Assembly: GCF_003752585.1 (NCBI RefSeq) | Contig: NZ_RKHR01000004.1 | Location: 1,210,054-1,274,053 of the forward strand | DNA from: Sinobacterium caligoides | GTDB lineage: Bacteria; Pseudomonadota; Gammaproteobacteria; Pseudomonadales; Sinobacteriaceae | Reading direction: 5' to 3' | DNA length: 64,000 nt | Made by a program: the position numbers and the translations under genes | Shown here: positions 1 to 8,648 of the stretch, piece by piece | Layout of the letters: each line of letters opens with the position of its first letter | Numbering within the stretch: the first letter of the stretch is position 1 | Notes under the pieces: model-generated | The model's input: the letters and a program-made list of their open reading frames with translations, nothing else | Database searches by the model: none | What the model was told of the DNA's origin: nothing

Positions 1-828
1 GACTGCCGCAAGCGCGTCAATCAATCGCCACTGGGGGCCGCCGCGTTAGCAGGCACCACTTACCCGATCGATCGCGCCTACAGCGCCGAGCTGCTTGGTT
101 TCGAGGCTCCCACCGAAAACTCTCTCGACTCGGTATCAGATCGTGACTTCGCCATTGAATTTAGTGCCTTCAGCGCTCTGTTGATGACCCACCTGTCTCG
201 CTTCAGCGAGGAGCTTGTGCTGTGGACCAGTGCCCAGTTCAACTTCATCGACCTGCCCGATCGTTTCTGCACCGGCTCCAGCATCATGCCACAGAAGAAA
301 AACCCCGACGTACCAGAGCTAGTGCGCGGCAAGAGTGGTCGCGTCACCGGTCACCTGATTAGCCTACTGACCTTAATGAAGTCGCAGCCGCTGGCCTATA
401 ACAAGGATAACCAGGAAGACAAGGAACCCCTGTTTGACACTGTTGACACCATCAAGGACTGCCTCAAGGCTTATGCCGATATGATCCCGGCAATTACCGC
501 TAAGAAAGAGAGCATGCGCGAAGCAGCGCGCCGCGGCTTCTCTACCGCCACCGACCTGGCCGACTACCTCGTCCGTGCTGGCATGCCCTTCCGCGATGCC
601 CATGAGGTGGTCGGCAAGTCCGTCGCCTACGGCATCGATACCGGCAAAGACCTCTCCGATATGACGCTAGAGGAGCTACAGCAGTTCTCTGACACCATCG
701 AACAAGATGTCTTTGAGGTGTTGACACTCGAGGGCTCCGTCGCCGCTCGTGACCACATCGGTGGTACCGCCCCCCGCCAGGTCCGCGCCGCGGCACAGCG
801 CGCCAAGCAACTGCTCGCCTCACGCTAA
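1..828 (+). CDS. argH: Argininosuccinate lyase, C-terminal part (5' end outside window)
   Basis: Argininosuccinate lyase splits argininosuccinate into arginine and fumarate, the last step of arginine synthesis, as a cytosolic homotetramer. The reading frame is open from the first base of the window, so the N-terminal part is missing; 275 residues remain, against about 460 for the whole family. The fumarase/aspartase superfamily signature [12 protein letters not shown] is intact and begins near base 271. It is the mobile substrate-binding loop that carries the catalytic serine. The downstream segment [12 protein letters not shown] is also typical of ArgH. The gene ends with TAA at 826-828, followed by a strong stem-loop. 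Nothing suggests damage. Identification is secure from the signature and the typical C-terminal helical region. Confidence 0.96.
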   Translation, partial: DCRKRVNQSPLGAAALAGTTYPIDRAYSAELLGFEAPTENSLDSVSDRDFAIEFSAFSALLMTHLSRFSEELVLWTSAQFNFIDLPDRFCTGSSIMPQKKNPDVPELVRGKSGRVTGHLISLLTLMKSQPLAYNKDNQEDKEPLFDTVDTIKDCLKAYADMIPAITAKKESMREAARRGFSTATDLADYLVRAGMPFRDAHEVVGKSVAYGIDTGKDLSDMTLEELQQFSDTIEQDVFEVLTLEGSVAARDHIGGTAPRQVRAAAQRAKQLLASR

Positions 829-841
829 TAGAGGCGCTTAC

Positions 842-878
842 GGCTAGCCAAGCGAGTCAATCACTCGACCGGCTAGCC
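842..878. terminator. Stem-loop downstream of argH
   Basis: The 8-base palindrome GGCTAGCC occurs at 842-849 and again at 871-878. Inside it CGAGT (853-857) pairs with ACTCG (863-867), leaving a CAATC loop. The result is a two-tier hairpin starting 14 bases after the argH stop. There is no U-tract, so it is either a Rho-assisted terminator or a 3'-end stabilising stem. The structure is seen directly; the role is inferred. Confidence 0.5.
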
Positions 879-1034
879 CACCGCACCGCCACAAATGACT
901 CCTCGGTTGTTTTAGCTGTGACCAAAGTTTCACTTGCCGATTATAACTTTCATGCTAAAAATGGTAGATGTATAAAGGCTTTTACCATGGATAGAGTTTT
1001 TCACGCCTCGTTAAACTGGACAAGAACTATAACA

Positions 1035-2015
1035 ATGTCTCATACCATTTTTAGTAAGTTATGTAGTGTTGCCGTTATCAGCTGCAGCCTAATCATCGCC
1101 AGTAGTCTCAGCGGTTGTAACCATCGAGAAGCTGACCAAGCTCCCATGGAGCGTGTCGTGCCGGCCGAGCTCAACCCCGTAGAGCGCGAGCGTTTTCGTC
1201 TGCTGCCCCTGCAGGGCGCCGATAATTTCCGCGATCTCGGCGGCTACCAGACCCGTGACGGTCGCACGGTCAAATGGGGCGTGCTCTATCGCTCAGATGC
1301 CCTCAGCGACCTTACCGACGACGACCTTACCTACCTAGGCCGCCTCAAACTGCAACAGATTATCGACTTTCGCTCCGAAGAAGAGCGCCAAGCCGACCCG
1401 GATCGTATCCCTGACGGCGCAAAGCTCGAGTTTCTGCCGATTGTCGTCAAGGGTACGGCCATCAAGGAACTGAAAAAGAAGCTACTCAGCGGCAAGCATC
1501 AGAGCGAGGACTTCGCACAACTATTACTCGATGCAAATACCGCCTTCGTGAAAGAAAACAGCCCTGTATTTAAGGACTACCTTCACCGCCTCAGCGACAG
1601 CGACAACCTGCCTCTCCTCTTCCACTGTACCGCCGGTAAAGATCGCACTGGCTTTGCCGCCGCTATCGCGCTATTAGCCGTCGGCGTACCCGAAGAGACC
1701 ATCAGGCGTGACTACATGCTCACCAATGTTTATACCGAAGATAAAGTCGACCGTCAGATACTCGGCATTCGTCTCGCCAGCCTACTGCGCACCGATGATG
1801 AAGATGTTCGGCCACTGCTCAGTGTCGATCAAAGTTATATAGAGACCGCTCTCACCACGATGAAGATGACCTACGGCAGCGTCGATAACTATCTTGTCGA
1901 AGCCCTGGGGATCACCCCGACCATACGTGAGAAGTTGCGCAACAACCTGCTACAGCCAACCAAAGAGCGGCGTCATGCCAACTTAACGCAGCAGCCCGCT
2001 CAATCCTGGCGGTAA
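1035..2015 (+). CDS. Lipoprotein tyrosine/dual-specificity phosphatase (Y_phosphatase3 type)
   Basis: The predicted protein is a membrane-anchored phosphatase of the bacterial tyrosine-phosphatase family related to M. tuberculosis PtpB. The conserved N-terminal NFRDLGG motif is followed by the catalytic P-loop HCTAGKDRTG, a CX5R motif with Cys198 and Arg204 counted from the chosen start. An open frame begins at 918, but the ATG at 1035 is preferred because it gives a clean lipoprotein signal: a basic/hydrophobic stretch, then LSGC with the lipidated Cys28. The protein would then be 326 residues, exported and lipid-anchored, with its catalytic domain outside the cytoplasm. Its 3' end overlaps the convergent DUF3187 gene by 16 bases. 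Substrate is unknown; phosphoinositide or phosphotyrosine hydrolysis is possible. Family assignment is firm, export is a good inference. Confidence 0.8.
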   Translation: MSHTIFSKLCSVAVISCSLIIASSLSGCNHREADQAPMERVVPAELNPVERERFRLLPLQGADNFRDLGGYQTRDGRTVKWGVLYRSDALSDLTDDDLTYLGRLKLQQIIDFRSEEERQADPDRIPDGAKLEFLPIVVKGTAIKELKKKLLSGKHQSEDFAQLLLDANTAFVKENSPVFKDYLHRLSDSDNLPLLFHCTAGKDRTGFAAAIALLAVGVPEETIRRDYMLTNVYTEDKVDRQILGIRLASLLRTDDEDVRPLLSVDQSYIETALTTMKMTYGSVDNYLVEALGITPTIREKLRNNLLQPTKERRHANLTQQPAQSWR

Positions 2016-3025
2016 CGTAGCCCCAACTGAAAAACGACATCACTGGCCGAGTCGACGACAATATCCTCGATGACGGCCAGGTCAAGCGCCCAATGGCGGT
2101 CGAGGCCCACACTTCCCCCTAGGCTTAACTGCACCGACTCCTGTAACGGTGTCAACTCGCTGTCATAAAGAGCACCATGCGCGTCCAGCTGTAGCTTCAA
2201 TGCCAACCGCGAAAGACATTGCCAGCTCAAGCTGGCACCACCGTAGGGCACCACCGCCTTGCGTCGCGTCGCCAGCACATCGCCATCGTTAGAAAATAAT
2301 AGCCCCGCAGAAAGGTGGTAATTAAAGGCATCATCTGTCGGCGACAGCGCGCCACTAAATAGCACGCTCGTAGCCAGCTCGGTGGCGCCGTTACCGGTCA
2401 ATCGTCGCTCATCACCGGTGGGTAATTTCAGACTCAACGACAGCGCTGCAGCATGCCGCTCACTGCGCAACAGCTGCTTCCCTAAGCTGAGGCGAAGATC
2501 GCCAATCCCTGCCGCGTTATCCACTATCGCCACGCTATTGTCGACATCGTCATAGCGATAAGCCAGCTGATCTTGAGCGAAGTCTTCTCGGTCAGCGTTA
2601 GGCAGCCCAAAGCTATCGTGCCAGTCCTCAATGAAACTATCGAGGCTGCCGCCACGATGCTGAATGTAAGGGATATCGAGTCCCAACTGCCAGCCCCTGC
2701 TGCCCCGTATATCAAAGCCCGTTTGCAGGCTCAATACCGTCCTCGTGGTTTCGCCATCCAGCCACACCGACTCATCCTTCGCTTCATCGTGCGCAAAATT
2801 ATTACTCAGGGCTGCGCTCAGCGACCACTGGTTTTGGCCCGCCCTGAGTAGCTTGCCCGATGACATCGTCGGCAGACCGCTAATCAGCGCGAAGGGCGAG
2901 CCATTCGATTGACTGATCGGCTGGTTCAGCAGTTCATCGCCAACCGCCGAATCAGCCAGCAGTAACAACAGCAGCCCTCGCAGAGCGTTTGACTGCGCAG
3001 TACGCACAGGTTGAGTTAGCAACAT
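2000..3025 (-). CDS. DUF3187-family outer-membrane protein
   Basis: This 341-residue envelope protein resembles the DUF3187 family, whose function is unknown. It begins with a hydrophobic signal-like segment (about residues 14-29), followed by the family-like phrase SPFALISGLPT and an alternating polar/hydrophobic pattern typical of transmembrane beta strands, for example QNQWSLSAALSNNF and RWQLGLDIPY-like segments. The chain ends in an aromatic/basic strand (FQLGLRYRQD), consistent with outer-membrane insertion although it does not end in Phe. An AAGGTGAAGT ribosome site precedes the ATG. The gene converges on the phosphatase gene with overlapping 3' ends. Its role is unknown; in relatives it is usually a stand-alone gene. 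Confidence 0.7.
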   Translation of the reverse strand: MLLTQPVRTAQSNALRGLLLLLLADSAVGDELLNQPISQSNGSPFALISGLPTMSSGKLLRAGQNQWSLSAALSNNFAHDEAKDESVWLDGETTRTVLSLQTGFDIRGSRGWQLGLDIPYIQHRGGSLDSFIEDWHDSFGLPNADREDFAQDQLAYRYDDVDNSVAIVDNAAGIGDLRLSLGKQLLRSERHAAALSLSLKLPTGDERRLTGNGATELATSVLFSGALSPTDDAFNYHLSAGLLFSNDGDVLATRRKAVVPYGGASLSWQCLSRLALKLQLDAHGALYDSELTPLQESVQLSLGGSVGLDRHWALDLAVIEDIVVDSASDVVFQLGLRYRQD

Positions 3026-3134
3026 ACTTCACCTTTTATTATCATTATTTATCTTGTCTGGCCGTAATCCTGACGCCAGTTTCTAGCAAACGCTGAAGAC
3101 AGTTTTACCCCTGCCTAACTAGCTCCTAGGTGCC

Positions 3135-3458
3135 CTATGAGGGTAGCATCACCGCCGCCCCAGCCTGCTCTGTCGTTACCTTCGCTAGTAATGCCGACAG
3201 GCTCTCACCGCTGCGGCTGCAGCACCACTGCCCTACCTTCTCATCGTAAAAAAAGTGATAGCCGCCACTTTTCGCCGCCATCCATAACTCCTTCGTAGCA
3301 ATCTGGCGCGAAAAGATAATAACGCTACTATTGGCACAGGTTAGCGTCAGCACGCCACCGTTGAGCTCGCAATCAATGTCTTGGCCGCTCTCGTCCACAG
3401 CGTCCTCGATCGCCTCGATCGTAGACTCTACGCACTCTTGGTATTCAATCTCATTCAT
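3135..3458 (-). CDS. cyaY: Iron-sulfur cluster assembly regulator, bacterial frataxin
   Basis: CyaY binds iron and the cysteine desulfurase IscS and tunes Fe-S cluster assembly. The product is 107 residues, close to the 106 of E. coli. The first helix is rich in Asp/Glu (EAIEDAVDESGQDID), which is the iron-binding acidic ridge. The frataxin beta-sheet follows (GGVLTLTCANSSVIIFSRQ), with the conserved segment ELWMAAKSGGYHF. A GTG two codons upstream (3464) is possible, but the ATG at 3458 sits 8 bases after a GAGGAAGAG ribosome site and is preferred. The gene is divergent from lptM-lysA-dapF, the same arrangement as in Pseudomonas and enteric bacteria, which supports the call. Confidence 0.93.
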   Translation of the reverse strand: MNEIEYQECVESTIEAIEDAVDESGQDIDCELNGGVLTLTCANSSVIIFSRQIATKELWMAAKSGGYHFFYDEKVGQWCCSRSGESLSALLAKVTTEQAGAAVMLPS

Positions 3459-3621
3459 CAACACTCTTCCTCATCGCTTATCCTGACGCCCTGCGCCATC
3501 ACGCCCCTATATTATACTGCTTACAACTATTTCTACATGCCTGAGCGACAGCGTTCGGTAGCTTGTCATGCCCAGTAAGAAAAATTTACCTCGCTAAGAT
3601 TAATTTTTATCCTTCTAAGGG

Positions 3622-3651
3622 TTGGGTTGCGGTTCATCTCACCGCTATAAT
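3622..3651 (+). promoter_or_regulatory. Sigma-70 promoter of the lptM-lysA-dapF operon
   Basis: A perfect -10 hexamer TATAAT lies at 3646-3651, with TTGGGT at 3622-3627 as a weak -35 and an 18-base spacer. The predicted start, near 3657, is about 64 bases before lptM. It is the only good promoter-like match in the cyaY-lptM gap in this direction. Confidence 0.55.
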
Positions 3652-3686
3652 GAGCCCAACTATGACAAAACGATAACATTGGGCTC
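3652..3686. promoter_or_regulatory. Inverted repeat at the predicted transcription start of lptM-lysA
   Basis: GAGCCCAA (3652-3659) and TTGGGCTC (3679-3686) form a perfect 8-base dyad with a 19-base spacer. It abuts the -10 element, so the left arm covers the predicted +1. It could be an operator or a 5'-leader hairpin. The sequence symmetry is direct observation; the function is inference. Confidence 0.4.
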
Positions 3687-3720
3687 GCTCGCTGTTATCC
3701 TCAATATGGGAATATGACCG

Positions 3721-3870
3721 ATGCGCACCTTACTCGCGGTAGCCATCCTTAGCCTGTTTATCTCCGGCTGCGGCCAGAAGGGGCCACTGACCCTACCTAG
3801 CGACACACCGGCAAAAGATGGTGAACAGCAGGCTCCAAAGCCTCACGTCCCCGACATCTTTGAGTCCTAA
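3721..3870 (+). CDS. lptM: LPS-assembly lipoprotein LptM (YifL/LppL), small
   Basis: This small 49-residue lipoprotein gene starts with ATG at 3721 and ends with TAA at 3870. The N-terminus is a short hydrophobic signal ending in ISGC, with Cys17 as the lipidated residue. It is followed directly by the family hallmark CGQKGPLTLP; the rest is a proline/charged tail (QQAPKPHVPDIF). LptM binds the LptD/LptE translocon and promotes correct disulfide maturation of LptD in E. coli. Position immediately upstream of lysA-dapF matches yifL in E. coli and lppL in Pseudomonas. Length, motif and context together make this a secure call despite the small size. Confidence 0.9.
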   Translation: MRTLLAVAILSLFISGCGQKGPLTLPSDTPAKDGEQQAPKPHVPDIFES

Positions 3871-3934
3871 CCGGAACGTGCCTTAGCACGACAGAGAAGT
3901 ACAATAATTAACTGTTTAACACTAGAGTAGTACC

Positions 3935-5179
3935 ATGAATTTTTTCGAGCTTCGCACAGGTGAACTTTTCGCCGAAGGTTGTACCGTACAAACCCTCGCC
4001 GAGACCTATGGCACACCGCTGTATATATACTCACGCAGCGCCTTAGAAACTGCTTACCAGGCTTATGCCCACGCTCTTGGTGATGACGGCATGATCTGCT
4101 ACGCCGTCAAAGCCAACTCTAATATCGCCGTGTTAAACGTTCTCGCACGCATGGGCGCCGGCTTCGATATCGTCTCCAAGGGAGAACTGCAGCGTGTTCT
4201 AGCTGCCGGCGGCGACCCTCGTCGAGTGGTTTTTTCCGGTCTCGGCAAGACCCGCGATGAGCTGTTGTTCGCCCTGCAATCTGGTGTGCACTGTATCAAC
4301 CTAGAGTCCGCCGCCGAACTTGAGGCCCTCGCCGAAGTCTGCCTGGAGCATGGTTTCAAGGCCAAAGTGTCGCTGAGGGTAAACCCCGACGTCGACGCCA
4401 AGACCCACCCTTATATTTCCACCGGCCTGAAAGAAAATAAGTTTGGTATCGATATCCTGCAGGCCCCTGCGGTCTATCGTCGCGCCAGCAGCTTCGAACA
4501 GATAGAAGTCGTTGGCATCGATTGCCATATCGGCTCACAGCTCACCGAGACACGCCCCTTTCTCGACGCCATCGATCGCCTACTCGTACTCATCGACCAA
4601 CTGGCCGAGGATGGAATCAGCATCCAGCACCTCGACCTGGGCGGCGGCTTGGGCGTGCGCTATCAAGACGAAACCCCACCAACACCGGCCGCCTATATCC
4701 AGGCAATCAAGCAGCATCTTGGCGAGCGTAAGCTCAAGTTAATCTTCGAGCCCGGCCGCTCCATCGCCGCCAACGCTGGCATCCTAGTCAGCAAGGTCGA
4801 ATACCTAAAGCCTAGCGAGCACAAGAACTTTGCCATCATCGATGCCGCCATGAACGATATGATCCGCCCCAGCTTGTATAGCGCTTGGATGGACCTGCAA
4901 CCCGTTAAGCCTCGCAGCGATGTCGATAGCAAGCTCTGGGACGCCGTCGGACCGGTATGTGAAACCGGCGACTTCCTCGCCAAGGACCGCCAGCTGGCCC
5001 TCGCCGCCGGTGACTACTTAGCGCTATTCGGTGCCGGTGCCTATGGTTTCACCATGGCCTCCAATTACAATAGCCGTGGTCGTGCCGCCGAAGTCATGGT
5101 CGACGGCGACAGCAGCCACCTCATTCGTCAGCGTGAAGACTTTGAGGACATGATCCGCGGCGAGCAGCTGCTGCCTTAA
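3935..5179 (+). CDS. lysA: Diaminopimelate decarboxylase
   Basis: LysA removes CO2 from meso-diaminopimelate to give L-lysine, a PLP-dependent cytosolic reaction. The 414-residue length is normal. The PLP-binding lysine is Lys59 in YAVKANSN. The glycine-rich phosphate-binding segment HLDLGGGLGVRY and the EPGRS motif are present. The active-site Cys342 sits in GPVCETGDFLAKDR, contributed to the partner subunit of the dimer in this fold. The gene lies 64 bases after lptM and 15 bases before dapF, so the three are almost certainly co-transcribed. All key residues are intact. Confidence 0.97.
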   Translation: MNFFELRTGELFAEGCTVQTLAETYGTPLYIYSRSALETAYQAYAHALGDDGMICYAVKANSNIAVLNVLARMGAGFDIVSKGELQRVLAAGGDPRRVVFSGLGKTRDELLFALQSGVHCINLESAAELEALAEVCLEHGFKAKVSLRVNPDVDAKTHPYISTGLKENKFGIDILQAPAVYRRASSFEQIEVVGIDCHIGSQLTETRPFLDAIDRLLVLIDQLAEDGISIQHLDLGGGLGVRYQDETPPTPAAYIQAIKQHLGERKLKLIFEPGRSIAANAGILVSKVEYLKPSEHKNFAIIDAAMNDMIRPSLYSAWMDLQPVKPRSDVDSKLWDAVGPVCETGDFLAKDRQLALAAGDYLALFGAGAYGFTMASNYNSRGRAAEVMVDGDSSHLIRQREDFEDMIRGEQLLP

Positions 5180-5194
5180 TACGATAGGAACAAG

Positions 5195-6025
5195 ATGTTA
5201 TTACGTTTTACCAAAATGCACGGCTGTGGCAACGACTTCGTTGTGCTCGACCTCATCACGCAACGCTTCAATATTAGCGAAGAGTTCGTTCGCAACATTG
5301 CCGACCGACGTTTCGGTATCGGCTGCGACCAAGTGCTGGTAGTCGAACCGCCGCAACAACCGGAGATCGATTTCCGTTATCGCATCTTTAACTGCGACGG
5401 TTCCGAAGTCGAACAGTGCGGTAATGGCGCGCGCTGCTTTGCACGTTTTGTCCTCGATAAGCGCCTCACCGCCAAGAAACGCGTCAGCGTCGAGACCAAG
5501 TCCGGCATCATCGAGCTTAGCATCACCGACCACAATCAAGTCGTCGTCGATATGGGCGTGCCGATTCTCAACCCTGCCGAGATCCCCTTCCAGGCGGAGG
5601 CACAAGCTGTCGCCTACTCCCTCGATATTGCCGACCACACGATTCAGATCGGTGCTATCTCCATGGGTAACCCACACGCCGTCTTACAAGTGGAAGACAT
5701 CGACACCGAGCTCGTCGATCACCTTGGCCCTATGCTTGAGATCCACCCTCGCTTTCCAAAGAAGGTGAATGTCGGCTTTATGGAGGTTGTCGATCGCGGA
5801 CAAATCAATCTGCGCGTCTATGAACGTGGCGTCGGCGAAACACTCGCCTGCGGCACCGGTGCCTGCGCCGCCGTCGTCAGCGGCATCTTACGTGGTCTAC
5901 TCGATCACCAAGTCACCGTTAACCTACCCGGTGGTAGCTTACATATAGAGTGGTTCGGCGGTGAGGAGTCGGTTTATATGACCGGGCCCGCGGAGACAGT
6001 ATTTGACGGCCAGATACATCTCTGA
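5195..6025 (+). CDS. dapF: Diaminopimelate epimerase
   Basis: DapF interconverts LL- and meso-diaminopimelate without a cofactor, supplying both lysine and peptidoglycan. The 276-residue protein has the family start motif [13 protein letters not shown]. It also has the two catalytic cysteines in the expected settings: Cys75 in EQCGNGARC and Cys219 in LACGTGACA. The ATG at 5195 lies 15 bases after the lysA stop and is preceded by a GATAGGAAC ribosome site. Its substrate pairing with LysA explains the operon. The call is secure. Confidence 0.97.
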   Translation: MLLRFTKMHGCGNDFVVLDLITQRFNISEEFVRNIADRRFGIGCDQVLVVEPPQQPEIDFRYRIFNCDGSEVEQCGNGARCFARFVLDKRLTAKKRVSVETKSGIIELSITDHNQVVVDMGVPILNPAEIPFQAEAQAVAYSLDIADHTIQIGAISMGNPHAVLQVEDIDTELVDHLGPMLEIHPRFPKKVNVGFMEVVDRGQINLRVYERGVGETLACGTGACAAVVSGILRGLLDHQVTVNLPGGSLHIEWFGGEESVYMTGPAETVFDGQIHL

Positions 6026-6191
6026 CAATCTAGTTTCAACAATATCGAGCTGTGCCGTTAACGCTTTCAACGACACAGCGCACAGACATCAGCCTGCTAT
6101 TAAGCGATGCTAGTGCTAGCAGCGGTGTCATGCGAAACCATCTGGGCCCGCCAGCCACTGGCCTAACGACTCAAGCGGAGAACAGCGACCG

Positions 6192-6899
6192 ATGCAAAAG
6201 AACCCTACTGAGTCTCTTTCTGAGGAGCAGGTTGCCAAGTATTTGCAGCAACACCCCGAGTTTTTTACCCAGCGTGACGACTTGCTCAGTCAGCTCACTC
6301 TCCCTCACGACAGCGGCGAAGCGAGCTCACTGCTGGAGCGACAGATCGCCCATCAGCGCCAACTCAACAACGACCTACGCAGCCGCCTTAACAACCTACT
6401 GGGCGTCGCTCGCGATAACGATCAGCTCTTCAACAAGACTAAGAATTTAGTGCTCTCGTTACTCGACTGCCAGGACCTTGATCACGCCGTCGACATTATC
6501 AACTTCAGCCTCACCAAAGATTTCAACGCCGACTATTGTTCACTCACCCTGTTCGGCAACAGCAGCCAATACAGCCACAGTAAAGCGAGGGTCGTCGGCG
6601 CCTTTGAGGCACAACAGACTGTCGGCCATCTATTGCGCAGCAGCCGAGCAGTGTGTGGCGTGCTACGACCACAAGAGCTGGAGTTCTTATTTGCTGAGGA
6701 TGCAGACGCCATCGGTTCTGCGGCCGTCAGCCCGCTCAGCTACGGCCAATTAATCGGTGTACTCGCCATCGGTAGCGCAGACGAAACATACTTCCGTTCC
6801 AGTATGGGCACGCTATTCTTAAGCTACGTCAGCGAGGTGCTCAACCGCACCCTGCCTCGTCTGATGACACAGTGCCAAGCCAAAGTTGCCTCCGCCTAA
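6192..6899 (+). CDS. DUF484 family protein (GAF-like)
   Basis: This 235-residue protein belongs to the DUF484 family, which almost always sits between dapF and xerC in gammaproteobacteria. The family start is recognisable (VAKYLQQHPEFF), followed by a coiled-coil-like helix (ERQIAHQRQLNNDLRSRL). A GAF-like sensory domain with SVSPLSYGQLIGVLAIG-like features (SPLSYGQLIGVLAIGS) occupies the C-terminal half. Its biochemical role is not established; a regulatory or scaffolding function near XerC is often guessed from context only. GGAGAA about 9 bases before the ATG decides the start. There is a 166-base gap after dapF with no other gene. Confidence 0.88.
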   Translation: MQKNPTESLSEEQVAKYLQQHPEFFTQRDDLLSQLTLPHDSGEASSLLERQIAHQRQLNNDLRSRLNNLLGVARDNDQLFNKTKNLVLSLLDCQDLDHAVDIINFSLTKDFNADYCSLTLFGNSSQYSHSKARVVGAFEAQQTVGHLLRSSRAVCGVLRPQELEFLFAEDADAIGSAAVSPLSYGQLIGVLAIGSADETYFRSSMGTLFLSYVSEVLNRTLPRLMTQCQAKVASA

Positions 6900-6908
6900 A
6901 GGTCAGCC

Positions 6909-7886
6909 ATGCCAGAACAAGCAGATCACTGCACTACGATTGCAGCCATTGTCGAGCGCTATCTCGACTATCTTGCTCATGTTCGGCGCGCCTCACTCCA
7001 CACTCTTGCCGCCTACCGCCGCGATCTCAGCAAGCTGATTGCGCACTGCCAACAACAGGAAATTAATAGCATCACAGCTATCGATGCAGAGCAATTGCGC
7101 CGACTGATCGCCCACCGCCACCGCTTGGGAACCAGCGCCAGCTCCATTCAGCGGATGTTATCGAGCTACCGCAGCTTCTTTAAATACCTCATTCGCAATG
7201 AGCTCTGCCAAATCAACCCAGCGCAACTGGTACAGGCACCGAAGGTCGAGCGTAAATTACCTAAACTACTCGATGTCGACGACAGCCAGCGACTGCTGGA
7301 CAGCCACGAAGAGGACGACCCCCTGCTGATCCGCGACCTCGCCATCGCCGAGCTCCTCTATAGTAGCGGCCTCCGCCTCTCCGAACTCACCCAGCTCAAC
7401 ATCGGCGACCTCGATATCAACAGTAAATTAGTCACGGTTCTCGGCAAGGGGCAAAAAAGCCGCCAGGTACCGGTCGGCAGACTCGCCTGCAAAGCAATTC
7501 AACGCTGGCTACAGCACCATCCTCAGGCGGCTATGGAGACTGCTAACACACGGCCCTTGCCACTCTTTACCAGCCGCCGTAATCAACGCATCTCCGCCCG
7601 CAGCGTGCAGAGCCGTATTAAGCTATTAGCCGCCAGCCAACACCTGCCCCAGCATCTGCACCCTCATATGCTACGTCACTCTTTCGCGACCCACTTACTT
7701 GAATCAAGTGGCGACCTGCGGGCAGTACAAGAGATGCTCGGCCACGCTAACTTAAGTAGCACGCAAATCTATACCCACGTTGACTTTCAACAACTGGCGA
7801 AGGTCTACGACCAGGCTCACCCCCGCGCCGAACGGCAGGGCGGCGGCACCACAGCACCGCTTGAAAAGTACAAAAGCGACAAGTAA
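6909..7886 (+). CDS. xerC: Tyrosine recombinase XerC
   Basis: XerC works with XerD at the dif site near the terminus to resolve chromosome dimers. The protein is 325 residues, slightly longer than usual because of a polar C-terminal tail (PRAERQGGGTTAPLEKYKSDK-type). An N-terminal SAM-like core-binding domain (about 1-100) precedes the catalytic domain. All six catalytic residues are visible: Arg156 (SGLRLSEL), Lys180 (GKGQKSRQ), His253 and Arg256 (HMLRHSFATH), His279 (LGHANLSST) and Tyr288 (QIYTHVD). It starts 9 bases after DUF484 in the conserved dapF-DUF484-xerC-HAD cluster. It is housekeeping, not a mobile-element integrase. Confidence 0.95.
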   Translation: MPEQADHCTTIAAIVERYLDYLAHVRRASLHTLAAYRRDLSKLIAHCQQQEINSITAIDAEQLRRLIAHRHRLGTSASSIQRMLSSYRSFFKYLIRNELCQINPAQLVQAPKVERKLPKLLDVDDSQRLLDSHEEDDPLLIRDLAIAELLYSSGLRLSELTQLNIGDLDINSKLVTVLGKGQKSRQVPVGRLACKAIQRWLQHHPQAAMETANTRPLPLFTSRRNQRISARSVQSRIKLLAASQHLPQHLHPHMLRHSFATHLLESSGDLRAVQEMLGHANLSSTQIYTHVDFQQLAKVYDQAHPRAERQGGGTTAPLEKYKSDK

Positions 7887-7922
7887 GCTCAGTTACCCCT
7901 CGATCAGTGGATTTTGCTCATT

Positions 7923-8642
7923 ATGCCGACAGCCAATACTCCAACAACCATCAAGGTCATCAGCTTTGACCTCGACGACACCCTCTGGCCGCTCGCAGAC
8001 ACCCTAGCCAAGGCGGAAGAGGCCTACTATCAGTGGCTGTGTGAGCGCTGCCCAGAGGTAGCTGAGCATACTATCGAGAGCCTGCGTCAGCAGCGCCGTG
8101 AATACCTTCTCGATCACCCGCAACACCAGCACCAGATCAGCCAGCTACGTGTAGAAGCGACTCAACAACTGCTGCACGGTTATGGTTATGACGATGCCAA
8201 GGCGATCAGCGAGGAAGGCTTCAAGCACTTCATTCAGTGGCGTAACGCCGTCACTCCTTACCCCGATACAAAAACCGTATTAGCGCAGCTCAGCGAGACT
8301 TATCGCCTCATCGCAATCACTAACGGCAACGTCGATCTACAACAAACCGAGCTCGCCGGCTACTTCGATTTTTGCCTCTCTGCCGAACAGCTCAACGCCA
8401 GTAAGCCGATGCCAGAACCCTTTCAAATCGCCCGCCATCGCTGTGCCGTTAACGACAATGAGATTGCTCACGTCGGCGATCATATCGAGCACGATATCAA
8501 GGGGGCTAGCAACCAGGGCTGGCGCACTATCTGGCTCGATCACGGCCACTGCGAGCAGGGCGACATCCAACCCGACGCTATCATTAACGATATTGCTCAG
8601 CTACCCGCCGCAATTAGCGCCCTCAATAACACCGCTATCTAA
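7923..8642 (+). CDS. HAD-superfamily hydrolase (YigB-like)
   Basis: This 239-residue phosphatase-type protein is the equivalent of E. coli YigB, which follows xerC and can dephosphorylate the FMN precursor in riboflavin synthesis. HAD motif I is FDLDDTLWPL near the N-terminus, motif II is AITNGN, motif III is the lysine in NASKPMPEPF, and motif IV is HVGDHIEHDIKGA. An alpha-helical cap lies between motifs I and II. The open frame allows a TTG at 7914, but the ATG at 7923 is preferred because it begins just before motif I as in relatives. It is the last gene of the lptM-xerC cluster and converges on the next gene with a 6-base gap. Substrate not shown by sequence. Confidence 0.88.
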   Translation: MPTANTPTTIKVISFDLDDTLWPLADTLAKAEEAYYQWLCERCPEVAEHTIESLRQQRREYLLDHPQHQHQISQLRVEATQQLLHGYGYDDAKAISEEGFKHFIQWRNAVTPYPDTKTVLAQLSETYRLIAITNGNVDLQQTELAGYFDFCLSAEQLNASKPMPEPFQIARHRCAVNDNEIAHVGDHIEHDIKGASNQGWRTIWLDHGHCEQGDIQPDAIINDIAQLPAAISALNNTAI

Positions 8643-8648
8643 CAGACG

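Noticed and set aside
6909-7886. Tyrosine recombinase as a mobile-element integrase
   Set aside because: Its place in dapF-DUF484-xerC-HAD and its length identify it as housekeeping XerC.
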